DNA of 26,486 nucleotides from Bacteroidaceae bacterium. Lineage in GTDB: Bacteria > Bacteroidota > Bacteroidia > Bacteroidales > Bacteroidaceae. Position numbers and translations under genes: made by a program. Each line of letters begins with the position of its first letter. Within the stretch, counting starts at the first letter, position 1. The notes under the pieces are model-generated. The model ran no database searches. It was not told the origin of the DNA and worked only from the letters and a program-made list of their open reading frames with translations. The stretch covers positions 1-26,486 of the forward strand of contig JAFTUV010000044.1 in assembly GCA_017466065.1 (NCBI GenBank), in the 5' to 3' direction. Positions 1 through 9,639 of the stretch are shown in pieces.

Positions 1-110
1 GTCATTTCGAACGAACCAACGGTCGACGCCCGTAGGGGCAAAAGTCAATGTGAGAAATCTCAACAATGCTGATATCCAGATTTCTCGTCGCTCCGCTCCA
101 TCGAAATGAC
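1..110. repeat. Palindromic dispersed intergenic repeat, copy 1
   Basis: The element has exact 10-bp inverted ends, GTCATTTCGA (1-10) and TCGAAATGAC (101-110). An inner inverted pair GAGAAATCT (52-60) and AGATTTCTC (78-86) lies inside them. Related copies occur at 21432-21533 and 26314-26383. No coding sequence is visible inside. It resembles a MITE- or REP-like intergenic repeat; the window edge prevents checking for a flanking target duplication on the left. Confidence 0.75.
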
Positions 111-162
111 AAACAAGTGTAACATTGTATATAATCACCTAAAATTTATACAGTCTTTAACT

Positions 163-192
163 AACAGGCCTCGCACCGGTGCGAGGCCTGTT
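163..192 (-). terminator. Perfect 15-bp palindromic hairpin after murF-alr
   Basis: Positions 163-177 and 178-192 are exact reverse complements (AACAGGCCTCGCACC and its complement). The hairpin starts 5 bases after the murF-alr stop codon on the minus strand. It is GC-rich and well placed for termination, but the downstream minus-strand sequence is only AT-rich and has no clean T run, so intrinsic termination is likely rather than certain. Confidence 0.55.
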
Positions 193-197
193 GATGT

Positions 198-2678
198 TCA
201 ATCGGTAAAGTATATTCGCTTTATTCTGTCACTCACGGCGGTGAGTATTTCGTATGGGATTGTGTCGAGCCAGCCGGCAACCCTCTCCACGGGTAGTGAA
301 CTGCCGAAAATCTCCACAATGTCACCTTCGTTACAATCGATGTCCGTTACATCAACCATACAAACATCCATACAGATGTTTCCAATGTAGGGAGCCTCCT
401 TGCCGTTGATGATGCAGTGCCCGCGGCCGTTTCCCAGCTTGCGGTTAAGGCCGTCGGCATAGCCGATGGGCAGTGCTGCAATGCGCGAAGTGCGTGTGAG
501 CTTTCCGCGACGGCTGTAACCCACTGTTTCTGTTGCCGGAACTTCGTGTATCTGCAATATGATTGTTTTTAGGGTCGATATTGGACGCAACGGGCTCTCT
601 CCCTCTAACGGCGAAACTCCGTAAAGCCCTATTCCCAAGCGTACAGCCTCGTATTGTACCTCGGTGAAACGTTCGGCTCCCGCGCTGTTGCATATATGGC
701 GCAGAATCTTGTGCTTGAATGCTGCTTGCAGCGTGTCGCTTGCTTGTGCGAACCTCTCTTTCTGTGTTTTTGAGAAGTCGTCGAAAAGGGGGCTGTCGCT
801 CCCCGCAAAATGAGAGAATACCGAGCAGGGTGTCAGTGCATTCTGTCGTTTCAGTTCTTCTACGAGCGCGGGAACCTCCTCGGGGAGGAAGCCCAAGCGG
901 TGCATTCCCGTGTCAATCTTTATGTGTATGGGGTAGTCGGTGATGCCCTCGCGAGTGGCAGCCTGTGCAAGCGAGCGCAACATCGCAAAGCTGTAAACTT
1001 CGGGCTCCAACTTATTCTCGAAAAGGGTGCGGAAGGAACTTGGTTCGGGGTTCATCACCATTATGCCTGTTGTTATTCCGGCTTTGCGCAGTTCGGCTCC
1101 CTCGTCGGCAAGGGCTACGGCAAGATAGTCCACGTTACATTCTTGCAGGGTGCGTGCAACCTCTATTGCTCCGGCTCCATAGGCCGATGCTTTTACCATA
1201 CAGATGCTCTTTGTGTCGGCACGCAGGTTGTTGCGATAGTAATTGAGATTGTCGCGCAGGGTGCTTAAATTCACTTCGAGAATAGTTTGGTGCACCTTTT
1301 TTTCAAGTGCCTCGGTAATCTCCTCGAACCGGAAAGAGCGCGAGCCTTTTATGAGTATAATCTCATTGGCAAGCCCAGCAAACGTGTCCGATTGCATAAA
1401 AGCCTCGGTGTCGTCGAAAAAGTGCGTCTCGAAGGGCTGTTTGCTCATTCGGTGCTCCTCGCTCGAAATGTCGCGTCCTATTCCTATAAGTTTTTCTATC
1501 TTGTGGTTCACCGCATACTGCGCCACGGTGCGATAGAGTGAGCGTGGAGAAAGCCCGCTCTGTTTAATGTCAGACAGGATGAGCGTGCGATGCAGATGAG
1601 GCAGGGTGACGCAGCGGCGTTCCATAAAGTCGAGCGCAATTTCCAGCGAAGCAATGTCGGCATTGTAGCTGTCGTTGATGAGAATGCAGCCCCTTTTGCC
1701 CTCCTTTACTTCGAGGCGCATAGCCACGGGTTCCAATTGTGCCATACGCGCAGCAATCGTGTCGGCGGGTATCATAAGGTAGAGTGCCGCGGCAAGACAG
1801 TTAATGGAGTTCTCAATGGAGGCATCGTCGTGGAAAGGTATGCGGTAGCTCTGTTCGAATGTGAGGTTGCGGTATTTTACCGTGGTGCCTGTTTCGTCTT
1901 TTTCTATGGCACTTATGTAGAGTGGCCGTTCGGGGTCTTTTTGCGACCACGCAATCTCGCGCGAGGGCAGCAGCGAATTTGTAACGCAGTTGCTTATTAT
2001 GCTGTTGTCGGCGTTGTATATTACAATGTCGCATTTTTTGAACAGTTGCAGTTTCTCGCGGCATTTCTCCTGCAAGGAACTGAAATTCTCCTGATGCGCC
2101 CCGCTTATATTGGTTATTATTCCGATGGTCGGGCGTATTATCCCTTGCAGCCTGTCCATCTCCTGCGGCTGCGATATTCCGGCCTCAAAAATTCCCAGCG
2201 TGCAGTCGTCGTCGATTCTCCACACCGATAGAGGCACTCCAATTTGTGAATTGTAGCTGCGTGGCGAGCGTGTCACGTTGTAATTGCCGGCCGTCAGCTG
2301 GTAGAGCCACTCTTTTACAATGGTCTTGCCGTCACTGCCGGTTATTCCAATCACAGGAATGTCGAAACGTGCGCGGTGCTGTGTGGCAAGCAGTTGCAAT
2401 GCCTTTGTGCAATTGCCTGTGAAAATAAAATTGGAATCGGGATATTCTTGTGCAATCTCTTCGTCCTCTACCACAAAGTTTCTCACGCCGCGGTCGTGCA
2501 GGGCGGGAATGTATTTGTGCCCGTCGCCGTGCTTGGTTCTTATGGCAAAGAAAAGCGTCTCTTCGGGGAAGGTGAGCGAGCGGCTGTCGGTGAGCAGACG
2601 CGACACAGTGTCGGCCGGTGAGGCCGCAATATATTCTGCTTTTAAAATACCGGCTATCTGTTCAATAGTGTATTGCAT
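198..2678 (-). CDS. Bifunctional MurF (UDP-MurNAc-tripeptide:D-Ala-D-Ala ligase) / alanine racemase
   Basis: This 826-residue cytoplasmic protein fuses two peptidoglycan enzymes. Residues 1 to about 460 are a Mur ligase with the ATP-binding loop GITGSDGKT (111-119). Residues about 466-826 are a fold-III alanine racemase with the PLP lysine in MVKASAYG (Lys496) and the catalytic tyrosine in ETVGYSRRG (Tyr721). The racemase makes D-Ala, and MurF adds D-Ala-D-Ala to the UDP-MurNAc peptide. This fusion is a known Bacteroidetes arrangement, and many such genomes also carry a separate murF, so ligase activity of this copy is inferred. The ATG at 2678 lies inside the end of the upstream GSCFA gene (25-base overlap), which points to translational coupling in one transcript. 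Both catalytic halves look intact. Confidence 0.95.
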   Translation of the reverse strand: MQYTIEQIAGILKAEYIAASPADTVSRLLTDSRSLTFPEETLFFAIRTKHGDGHKYIPALHDRGVRNFVVEDEEIAQEYPDSNFIFTGNCTKALQLLATQHRARFDIPVIGITGSDGKTIVKEWLYQLTAGNYNVTRSPRSYNSQIGVPLSVWRIDDDCTLGIFEAGISQPQEMDRLQGIIRPTIGIITNISGAHQENFSSLQEKCREKLQLFKKCDIVIYNADNSIISNCVTNSLLPSREIAWSQKDPERPLYISAIEKDETGTTVKYRNLTFEQSYRIPFHDDASIENSINCLAAALYLMIPADTIAARMAQLEPVAMRLEVKEGKRGCILINDSYNADIASLEIALDFMERRCVTLPHLHRTLILSDIKQSGLSPRSLYRTVAQYAVNHKIEKLIGIGRDISSEEHRMSKQPFETHFFDDTEAFMQSDTFAGLANEIILIKGSRSFRFEEITEALEKKVHQTILEVNLSTLRDNLNYYRNNLRADTKSICMVKASAYGAGAIEVARTLQECNVDYLAVALADEGAELRKAGITTGIMVMNPEPSSFRTLFENKLEPEVYSFAMLRSLAQAATREGITDYPIHIKIDTGMHRLGFLPEEVPALVEELKRQNALTPCSVFSHFAGSDSPLFDDFSKTQKERFAQASDTLQAAFKHKILRHICNSAGAERFTEVQYEAVRLGIGLYGVSPLEGESPLRPISTLKTIILQIHEVPATETVGYSRRGKLTRTSRIAALPIGYADGLNRKLGNGRGHCIINGKEAPYIGNICMDVCMVDVTDIDCNEGDIVEIFGSSLPVERVAGWLDTIPYEILTAVSDRIKRIYFTD

Positions 2679-3649
2679 AGCTTTATCTCTTTTTCAAAAT
2701 CGAGATAAGGGTGATTGCCCTTAATCTTCTCTATCTTTTCTACTATATTGCTGATAAAATTCTTATAGGCGTTGCTGCCGGCGTCGAACGGGCGGTGAGC
2801 CACTCCTCGCTCAATCTCCTCGATGGCACGGTTGAGGCTTAAACTCTCGCTTGTGAGGTGCAGCCCGCTGAATTTTTGCCAAATGTATTCAATGGCAACA
2901 TATGAGGGGTGCGTCATATCCTCGGCATAAAAGCGATAGTCGCGCAATTCGTCCATCATTATCTCGTATGCAGGGAAATAAATTATATCCTCGGGGAAAA
3001 GCGTGCGCAGTTTCTCTACCGAGAGCAACAGCGTGGCCTTGCTTAATTGATTGTCATACGCTCCGTCGCGCAGATGCCTTATGGGGCTCACCGTGAAAAG
3101 GAATCTTACATTCGGCCGCAACTCCTTTATGCTGCGCACAGCCTCGCTCATTCTGTCGGTAATCTCCTCGATGCTCAACAGCCTGCGACGAAAGGTGCTT
3201 GCCGTCAGTTTGTGGCAGTTACTCACCACAAGGCCGTCGCTTCGTCGCTCGTATGCGTATGCCGTGCCGAAGGTGATGGTGACAATGTCGGCCTGTTGAA
3301 TCTGCTTGTGTGCCTGCTGCAACGAATGGTTGATGGCCCCGACAATCTCGCTTTTTGTGCGCCGCGAAAAATCACCGTGATGCAGAATGCTGTGCCACTT
3401 TTCGTTACATTCCACAAGCTCGGGCGACTGTTCGTCGAACGGCTCGCCACTTATAATCCTTTGCAGTACGGTGGCGATTGATAGTGGGTTATATATTATG
3501 CCGAACGGGTTGCAGCAGATGTTGAACTTGCAGTCGAGCAGCCGTTTCCCGATATTTTGTGCGAAGCAGGAGCCCAAGAGCAAAATATTGCTCCTGTGCC
3601 CGATATTTAAGCTCTGTTTTCCTAATTCAACAGGTGTTGTAAACTGCAT
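2654..3649 (-). CDS. GSCFA-domain protein
   Basis: A 331-residue protein carrying the eponymous GSCFA motif in LLLGSCFAQNIG (motif residues 26-30). It is related to the SGNH/GDSL-like hydrolase and acyltransferase superfamily. GSCFA proteins are common in Bacteroidetes, often next to murF-alr, and their substrate is not established. No signal peptide or membrane segment is visible, so it is probably cytoplasmic. The ATG at 3649 is the first in-frame start and precedes VELGKQSLNIGHR, a normal family N-terminus. It is first in a two-gene unit and overlaps murF-alr by 25 bases, suggesting a role linked to cell-envelope or peptidoglycan precursors. That link is inferred from context alone. Confidence 0.9.
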   Translation of the reverse strand: MQFTTPVELGKQSLNIGHRSNILLLGSCFAQNIGKRLLDCKFNICCNPFGIIYNPLSIATVLQRIISGEPFDEQSPELVECNEKWHSILHHGDFSRRTKSEIVGAINHSLQQAHKQIQQADIVTITFGTAYAYERRSDGLVVSNCHKLTASTFRRRLLSIEEITDRMSEAVRSIKELRPNVRFLFTVSPIRHLRDGAYDNQLSKATLLLSVEKLRTLFPEDIIYFPAYEIMMDELRDYRFYAEDMTHPSYVAIEYIWQKFSGLHLTSESLSLNRAIEEIERGVAHRPFDAGSNAYKNFISNIVEKIEKIKGNHPYLDFEKEIKLCNTLLNR

Positions 3650-3679
3650 AAGGCTCTTCTGTAATTCTGCAAATTATCG

Positions 3680-3687
3680 CAAATTTA
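3680..3687 (-). promoter_or_regulatory. Candidate -7 box for the GSCFA/murF-alr unit
   Basis: On the minus strand this reads TAAATTTG, an exact match to the Bacteroidetes -7 consensus TAnnTTTG, about 30 bases before the GSCFA start codon. I see no good TTTG/TTG element at the expected 19-base distance, so the call is weak. Confidence 0.35.
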
Positions 3688-3709
3688 AGCAAACTATCAA
3701 TTTATATTG

Positions 3710-3740
3710 TATCTTTGCGGAAGAATTTTTATTCTTCCGC
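3710..3740 (+). promoter_or_regulatory. TATCTTTG -7 box merged with a start-site palindrome, upstream of dxs
   Basis: TATCTTTG at 3710-3717 matches the Bacteroidetes -7 consensus exactly. Its last base is the first of a perfect 10-bp hairpin, GCGGAAGAAT (3717-3726), TTTT loop, ATTCTTCCGC (3731-3740). A transcript from this box would begin inside the hairpin and carry a dxs leader of about 190 bases. No clear -33 element was found. Confidence 0.45.
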
Positions 3741-3889
3741 GAAATTTGATTGCCGTCGGGCGGATAAAATTCGCTTAACGCTTGAAAATGCAACAGCTGT
3801 GCAGAATAGAATATCCTGCATCGGTATTTATGAAAAATTTAAAATGGCTTAAAAGTTGCTATTTATATTTAAAAAGGCTAATATTGCAA

Positions 3890-3897
3890 TAATTTTG
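3890..3897 (+). promoter_or_regulatory. Second candidate -7 box just before dxs
   Basis: TAATTTTG matches TAnnTTTG exactly and lies 17 bases before the dxs ATG. The -33 region has only a TTTA-like element. If used, it would give a nearly leaderless dxs transcript. Confidence 0.35.
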
Positions 3898-3914
3898 GCA
3901 AATTGTTGTTGAAA

Positions 3915-5813
3915 ATGGAAATAAATTCAAAATATCCTCTGTTAGGGAAGATAAATTCTCCTGCCGATTTACGTGCATTGCCCGAAAAGCAACTGTCGCA
4001 AGTGTGCAAGGAGTTAAGGGATTTTATAATAGAATCGTGCTCTACCAATCCCGGGCATTTTGCGTCGAGCCTTGGCTCTGTGGAACTAACCGTGGCATTG
4101 CACTATGTTTACGACACTCCGTCGGATAAACTCGTGTGGGATGTGGGTCATCAGGCCTACGGGCACAAGATACTCACCGGTCGTCGCGATATTTTTCACA
4201 CGAACCGCAAGTTGGGTGGTGTAAAGCCCTTCCCCTCTCCCGATGAGAGCAATTACGACTCTTTTATGGCGGGGCACGCCTCAAACTCAATATCGGCGGC
4301 CTTGGGCCTTGCCGTGTCGGCAGCCTTGCAGGCAAAGGACGATGAACACGTTGTTGCCATAATAGGCGACGGCTCTATGAGTGGCGGTCTTGCCTTTGAA
4401 GGGCTTAATAATATGTCGACAAGCGAGAATAATCTTCTTGTCATACTCAACGACAACAATATGTCTATCGACAAGAGTGTGGGCGGTTTAAGCCAACTGC
4501 TCATCACTATGCACTCATCGCGCTTCTACAACAAGGTGCGCAACCGCTTGGCCCGATGCTTCACTCGCATAGGTCTGCTCAACAAACGCCGTGCAACAGC
4601 CCTCATCCGTTTCAATAATGGCATAAAGGCAATGCTGTTCCGTCGTCACAATATATTCGAGGCAATGTCGGCACGCTATTTCGGCCCCATCGACGGGCAC
4701 GATGTTCGCGAACTTGTGCGTATGCTGCAAATGATAAAGGATATGAAAGGCCCCAAAATGCTTCACATAAACACAGTGAAGGGAAAGGGCTACAAGCCTG
4801 CCGAGCAGACTCCCACACTGTGGCACCAGCCCGGCCTGTTCGATATTGAAACGGGTGAACGCATCGTAAAGAATGGAGGAAGCCCCCGTTTCCAGGATGT
4901 ATTCGGCGAAACTCTTGTGGAACTTGCGCGTATGAACGATAAAGTGGTGGGAGTAACTCCCGCAATGCCCACAGGCTGCTCAATGAATCTGCTTATGAAC
5001 GAAATGCCACAACGCTTTTTTGATGTAGGAATTGCCGAAGGACACGCCGTGACATTCTCGGCCGGCCTTGCAAAAGGCGGCTCAATGCCCTTCTGCAACA
5101 TATACTCCTCGTTTATGCAGCGTGCATACGATAACCTTATACACGACGCGGCATTGCAGCGTGTGAATATGGTTCTGTGCCTCGACCGTGCGGGAATCGT
5201 GGGCGAGGATGGTCCCACTCACCACGGAGCCTTCGACCTTGCCTATTTGCGCCCAATCCCCAATATTACAATAGCTTCGCCATACGATGAATGTGAACTT
5301 CGTCGTTTAATGTACACTGCGCAGTTGCCCGACAAGGGTACCTTCGTGATACGCTATCCTCGCGGTAAAGGCTCGCTCACCGAGTGGCGTTGCCCGTTGG
5401 AACCGGTGGAGGTGGGCAAAGGCCGTCTCATAAAGGATGGAAACGATGTTGCACTGCTCACATTAGGCCCGCTTGGCAAGGTGGCCGAAGCTGCTGTTGC
5501 CGCAGCCGAGCAACAGGGCGTGAGTGTGGCTCACTATGATATGCGTTTCCTGAAACCCATAGACACCGATATTCTGCGCACTGTTGCCAACAGGTTCAAA
5601 TATATAGTAACCCTCGAAGATGGAGTGGTAAAAGGCGGGCTTGGCAGTGCCGTTGCAGAGTATATGGCGGCCAACGGATATTCTCCCCAAATAAGAACCA
5701 TCGGTATTCCCGATGCGTTTGTAGAGCACGGAACGCCGCAGGAACTTTACACCATTTGCAAGATGGATAATGCCGCAGTTCTCGACGCAATTTTGAAATT
5801 TAAAGAAGCGTAG
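3915..5813 (+). CDS. dxs: 1-deoxy-D-xylulose-5-phosphate synthase (DXS)
   Basis: A 632-residue thiamine-diphosphate enzyme that condenses pyruvate and glyceraldehyde 3-phosphate to DXP, the first step of the MEP isoprenoid pathway. [10 protein letters not shown] (around residue 48) holds the conserved active-site histidine. The ThDP/Mg motif begins [16 protein letters not shown] (151-166). The pyrimidine-domain motif [15 protein letters not shown] is present in the second half. Length is typical. I chose ATG 3915 ([10 protein letters not shown]) because the longer frame only adds TTG codons upstream. It leads an operon with trkA (2-base gap) and trkH. ispG, a late enzyme of the same pathway, lies 10 kb downstream. 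Confidence 0.97.
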   Translation: MEINSKYPLLGKINSPADLRALPEKQLSQVCKELRDFIIESCSTNPGHFASSLGSVELTVALHYVYDTPSDKLVWDVGHQAYGHKILTGRRDIFHTNRKLGGVKPFPSPDESNYDSFMAGHASNSISAALGLAVSAALQAKDDEHVVAIIGDGSMSGGLAFEGLNNMSTSENNLLVILNDNNMSIDKSVGGLSQLLITMHSSRFYNKVRNRLARCFTRIGLLNKRRATALIRFNNGIKAMLFRRHNIFEAMSARYFGPIDGHDVRELVRMLQMIKDMKGPKMLHINTVKGKGYKPAEQTPTLWHQPGLFDIETGERIVKNGGSPRFQDVFGETLVELARMNDKVVGVTPAMPTGCSMNLLMNEMPQRFFDVGIAEGHAVTFSAGLAKGGSMPFCNIYSSFMQRAYDNLIHDAALQRVNMVLCLDRAGIVGEDGPTHHGAFDLAYLRPIPNITIASPYDECELRRLMYTAQLPDKGTFVIRYPRGKGSLTEWRCPLEPVEVGKGRLIKDGNDVALLTLGPLGKVAEAAVAAAEQQGVSVAHYDMRFLKPIDTDILRTVANRFKYIVTLEDGVVKGGLGSAVAEYMAANGYSPQIRTIGIPDAFVEHGTPQELYTICKMDNAAVLDAILKFKEA

Positions 5814-5815
5814 TT

Positions 5816-7153
5816 ATGAAAATTGTCATAGCCGGTGCCGGTGCCGTTGGAACCCACTTGGCAAAAATGCTTTCCGTAGGCAACGAAAATGTGGTGCTGA
5901 TGGACGAGAGCGAAGAGAAACTCGGTAAAATGGAGTCGCTCTTCGACCTGAAAGCGCAGGTGGGGGCTCCTACCAAAATATCCGACCTTAAACTCGCCGG
6001 TGCCAACGATGCCGACCTTTTCGTTGCGGTAACGCCCAATGAGAGCGATAATGTAACAGCCTGCATCCTTGCCCATTATCTCGGTGCAAAAAAAACTGTG
6101 GCGCGTATCGACAACTATGAATATCTGCAACAGAAACACAAGAGCTACTTTGCCTCTTTGGGCATCGACTCGCTCATCTACCCCGAACAGCTTGCGGCCG
6201 AGGAGATTGCAACGAGCATCAAATACAGCTGGATGCGTCAATTCCTTGAATTTGGCGACGGAGCCTTGGTGATGATTGGCGTAAAGGTGCGTAACGGCGC
6301 ACCTATCATTGGCACCCTGTTCAAAGACCTCCCGGCCGACAGTCCCTATCATATTGTGGCGATACAGCGTGGCGACGAAACTATAATCCCACGCGGAAAC
6401 GACTCCATCGAGCCCGACGACCTTGTCTGCTTTATGACCGTGGAGGATAAGATACCATTCATACGCAGCATCTGTGGAAAATCGGAATTCTCCGAGGTGC
6501 GCAGCCTCATAATAATGGGCGGCAGTCGCATAGCAGTGCGCACGGCACGCCTCATTTCCGACAATATAAAGGTGAAGATTATAGAGAGCGACCTTAACCG
6601 TTGCCACAAACTGCTCGAACTTGTGAGCGACAAGGTGATGATTATAAACGGCGATGCACGCGACCCGGAACTGCTGCGCAGCGAGGGTATAGAGCACACC
6701 GATGCCTTTATAGCATTGAGCGACAATTCCGAAACAAATATCCTTGCCTGCCTCTCGGCCAAGCGTTCCGGTGTTTATAGAACAGTAGCCGAGGTCGAGA
6801 ATATCGACTATATATCTATGGCCGAGAATATGGACATAGGTTCTGTTATAAACAAAAAGAAACTTGCGGCAAGCAACATATTCCAAATGATGCTGAACAC
6901 CGACGTGTCGAGTGTGAAGTGCCTCACATTCATCGAAGCAGTGGTTGTAGAGTTCCCCGTGAAAGAGGGCGCACTCATAACCAAGAAGGTTGTAAAGGAC
7001 CTTTCCCTGCCGGTCGGTGCCAACATTGGCGGCCTCATACGCAATGGCGAGGGAATGCACGTTACAGGTAACACTATGATTCAGGCCGAGGACCACGTTA
7101 TAATCTTCTGTCTGGAACAGGTGATAAAGAAACTCGAAAAATTCTTCAATTGA
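5816..7153 (+). CDS. trkA: Trk potassium uptake regulatory subunit TrkA
   Basis: A 445-residue cytoplasmic K+ channel regulator with two RCK halves. The first Rossmann fold starts IVIAGAGAVGTHLAKML (dinucleotide loop near residues 7-12). The second begins at LIIMGGSRIAVRTARLI after residue 220. Each is followed by a TrkA_C-type segment. It forms the nucleotide-sensing ring that gates TrkH. It starts 2 bases after the dxs stop, and its TGA overlaps the trkH ATG by one base, so the two Trk subunits are very likely co-translated. Confidence 0.95.
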   Translation: MKIVIAGAGAVGTHLAKMLSVGNENVVLMDESEEKLGKMESLFDLKAQVGAPTKISDLKLAGANDADLFVAVTPNESDNVTACILAHYLGAKKTVARIDNYEYLQQKHKSYFASLGIDSLIYPEQLAAEEIATSIKYSWMRQFLEFGDGALVMIGVKVRNGAPIIGTLFKDLPADSPYHIVAIQRGDETIIPRGNDSIEPDDLVCFMTVEDKIPFIRSICGKSEFSEVRSLIIMGGSRIAVRTARLISDNIKVKIIESDLNRCHKLLELVSDKVMIINGDARDPELLRSEGIEHTDAFIALSDNSETNILACLSAKRSGVYRTVAEVENIDYISMAENMDIGSVINKKKLAASNIFQMMLNTDVSSVKCLTFIEAVVVEFPVKEGALITKKVVKDLSLPVGANIGGLIRNGEGMHVTGNTMIQAEDHVIIFCLEQVIKKLEKFFN

Positions 7154-8607
7154 TGTTTCACCCCAAGATAATATTAAGGATTATAGGTTTTCTGCTTATG
7201 ATAGAGGCTGCCTTCTTGTCGAGCAGTCTTGTCGTTTCGCTCTACTATGGCGAGCACATCCTATGGGCCTATATTTACACACTTGTGGCAATGCTCGGCT
7301 GCGGAACTTTGTTTGCCTATATAGGCAGGGGTAAGGAACGTAATATATCCCGCAAGGACGGTTATATTGTGGTAACTCTTTGCTGGATTATATTCTCGGC
7401 TTTCGGGGCTTTGCCTTTTTATATAAGTGGCAGCATTCCGTCGGTAACCAATGCCTTCTTTGAAACAATGTCGGGCTTTACGACTACCGGTGCTACAATT
7501 CTCAACGATATTGAGGCCTTGCCTCACAGCTTGCTCTTTTGGCGCGCGATGACTCATTGGGTGGGTGGCTTGGGAATAGTATTCTTCACGGTGGCGGTGT
7601 TCCCGGTCTTCGGCCTTGGCGATATAAATCTCTTTGCTGCCGAGTCGGTAGGGCCTATGCAGCCCAAACTGCATCCTCGAATATCGGTTGCTGCCCGTTG
7701 GATTTTGAGCATATATATAGGGCTCACGCTCATAGCAACAGTGTCGTTCTATTTTGCAGGAATGGGCAAGTTCGATGCAGTGTGCCACGCAATGTCAACC
7801 GTGGCCACGGGTGGCTTTTCCACCAAGCAGGCAAGCATTGCCGCCTTTAATTCTCCGCTTATAGATTATGTGGTTACGCTTTTTATGTTCTTGGGTGGTG
7901 TAAACTTTTCCTTGCTCTACCTGTTCCTCTTTAAATTGCGTTTCGCATCATTGTTGCGCGATAGTGAGTTTCGTGTGTATGTGAGCGCAATAGCTATGTT
8001 CACGGTGTTAATAACCGCCGGGCTTTTTCTGTCAACTCCGATGGGAGTGGAAGATTCGTTCCGCACCTCTCTCTTTCAGGTAGTCTCTATGCAGACAACA
8101 ACCGGCTTTGCAACATCCGATTATGTACTTTGGCAGCCTGTCCTGTGGCTCACATTGAGTGCCATAATGTTTCTGGGAGCCTGCTCGGGTTCTACAAGCG
8201 GTGCGATGAAGTGTGCCCGAATTTCAATTCTCGGCAGGGTGATGTTCAATGAGTTCAAGCGCATAGTGCACCCCAATGCTGTTATTCCTGTCCGTATGAG
8301 CGGCAAGATTATTCCTGCCTCGGTGCAGTCGGCGATACTTGCCTATACGGTGCTCTATGTGGGAATAATTATCTTGGGTATTTTCGTGAATATGACCTTC
8401 GGACTCGACTTTCTCGATGCTTATGGCCTCTCGGCAAGTTGTGTGAGCAATGTGGGGCCGGCACTCGGCCATTATGGCCCTATGGACTCCTTTGCCTCGC
8501 TGCCGGCTTTGGTCAGATGGTTCTGTTCCTTCCAGATGTTGGTCGGCCGTCTTGAATTCTTTGCGGTGCTTCTCCTTCTACTGCCTTCCTTCTGGAAACG
8601 TAATTAA
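7153..8607 (+). CDS. trkH: Trk potassium uptake protein TrkH (pore subunit)
   Basis: A 484-residue polytopic inner-membrane protein of the TrkH/KtrB superfamily. The four pore-loop selectivity segments are visible in order: TTTGATI, STVATGGFS, QTTTGFAT and CVSNVGPALG. These match the fourfold pseudo-symmetric pore of the family. Start: the ATG at 7153 overlaps the trkA stop as TGATG, and the TTG one codon upstream is not needed. It pairs with the preceding trkA and ends 10 bases before the convergent DUF4435 gene. Confidence 0.95.
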   Translation: MFHPKIILRIIGFLLMIEAAFLSSSLVVSLYYGEHILWAYIYTLVAMLGCGTLFAYIGRGKERNISRKDGYIVVTLCWIIFSAFGALPFYISGSIPSVTNAFFETMSGFTTTGATILNDIEALPHSLLFWRAMTHWVGGLGIVFFTVAVFPVFGLGDINLFAAESVGPMQPKLHPRISVAARWILSIYIGLTLIATVSFYFAGMGKFDAVCHAMSTVATGGFSTKQASIAAFNSPLIDYVVTLFMFLGGVNFSLLYLFLFKLRFASLLRDSEFRVYVSAIAMFTVLITAGLFLSTPMGVEDSFRTSLFQVVSMQTTTGFATSDYVLWQPVLWLTLSAIMFLGACSGSTSGAMKCARISILGRVMFNEFKRIVHPNAVIPVRMSGKIIPASVQSAILAYTVLYVGIIILGIFVNMTFGLDFLDAYGLSASCVSNVGPALGHYGPMDSFASLPALVRWFCSFQMLVGRLEFFAVLLLLLPSFWKRN

Positions 8608-8617
8608 GAACCTCTTT

Positions 8618-9613
8618 CTATTCCAAGGAATTTAACAAAGCTTCAATGTCGGCCTGCAAACGTTTGTAGGGCGCAGCGTCGGTGTATGCGGTGTTCTTGT
8701 TGAGCATAAGCGAAACATCGCATTGGCTGTGCCTGTACGAGGATAGCTCGTTGGAGTATTGCTGTCGATGATAGGCATACTTCTCTATTTCGCGCTCGCG
8801 TTTCCCGCGCAGATGCCGGCACACGGGGACAAGAATGCGCATAACCACACTGTCCATAATGTGGTGCCCCTGTATGTAAAAGTAACACTCCTCGGGTAGA
8901 ATTCCCAGCGAGCCCAGCTCCTTTGTCAGTGCCCTGTGGCTGTCGATGAGGTGGGGGTGGTGCTTTTCCAATAGTTCCAGATTGTGGTTCACCCGTGCTT
9001 CGAGCTGTTTGAGCGAGTGTGCAGGATTTTCGATGTTGAACGATGTGAGGCGTACAATCTCGCAAAAACGCTGCATACTCATTGTTTTTAGGTCGTGGCG
9101 GCGGTAGAGCAGAATGTTCCACACAAAAAGCGGGTAGCATATTTGCGAGTAGAGCTTCATAAATGCCGGAATATCGAGCACGTTCGTGTCGTTGAGTGTG
9201 CTTTGCACGCACACCTGTTTAAGGCTCTCGGCGTAGCATTTGAGGTTCTCTATTGCGTAGGCGTATGTGTGAAATATATAAGGGTTGTCAATAATTTGTC
9301 GTGAGGTGGATGTGGCACCCTGCATCAGGTAGTCGTAGTCGGCATCGACACATGCAATCATATTGCGTCCCACAGCCTCGCCCAGCATATTCATCATTGC
9401 CTGTTTTTTCCCTTTGGTGAGCTTGCCGCGTGCCGGCAGCATCACTTCGAAATGGTATTTTTCATTTTCGTATCGGTTGAATATGCCTCGCCAGAATGAA
9501 ATGTCGTCGTAGCTCTCCACATAGGCTATTATGCGGTGTTTGGCTTTCTTGGGGCGCAGTTTGTTGGCTGCTTCGATGAAAGCGGAATTCAAATATCCGG
9601 TGAGCTTTTTCAT
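8618..9613 (-). CDS. DUF4435 (TOPRIM-like) protein, candidate AriB-type effector of a PARIS-like system
   Basis: A 331-residue protein. AYVESYDDISFW (Glu33, Asp36/37) matches the first TOPRIM motif (VEGxxD-like). MIACVDADYD (Asp90, Asp92) is the TOPRIM DxD metal-binding motif. AYAIENLKCY (Glu122, Asn123) resembles the IEN motif I associate with DUF4435. In the PARIS anti-phage system, the DUF4435 protein AriB is the toxic nuclease effector held by the ATPase AriA. Start: ATG 9613 (MKKLTGYLNS) lies 26 bases after the ATPase stop. The longer frame from a GTG at 9778 would overlap the ATPase and adds an unfamily-like, Thr/Asn/Arg-rich N-terminus. Nuclease activity and defence function are inferred; a housekeeping role as a core Bacteroidales gene is the main alternative. 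Confidence 0.82.
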   Translation of the reverse strand: MKKLTGYLNSAFIEAANKLRPKKAKHRIIAYVESYDDISFWRGIFNRYENEKYHFEVMLPARGKLTKGKKQAMMNMLGEAVGRNMIACVDADYDYLMQGATSTSRQIIDNPYIFHTYAYAIENLKCYAESLKQVCVQSTLNDTNVLDIPAFMKLYSQICYPLFVWNILLYRRHDLKTMSMQRFCEIVRLTSFNIENPAHSLKQLEARVNHNLELLEKHHPHLIDSHRALTKELGSLGILPEECYFYIQGHHIMDSVVMRILVPVCRHLRGKREREIEKYAYHRQQYSNELSSYRHSQCDVSLMLNKNTAYTDAAPYKRLQADIEALLNSLE

Positions 9614-9639
9614 ATTCCGCGTGTTTGTGTCGTCCGGGG

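Noticed and set aside
111..119. Possible ATP-loop defect in the MurF half (GSDGKT, protein residues 114-119)
   Set aside because: The residue before GKT varies naturally among Mur ligases (GNGKT, GSGKT and others); Asp alone is no evidence of inactivity.
3741..3914. A TPP or other known riboswitch in the long dxs leader
   Set aside because: I could not find a thi-box or any other recognisable riboswitch core; the sequence is AT-rich without strong pairing.
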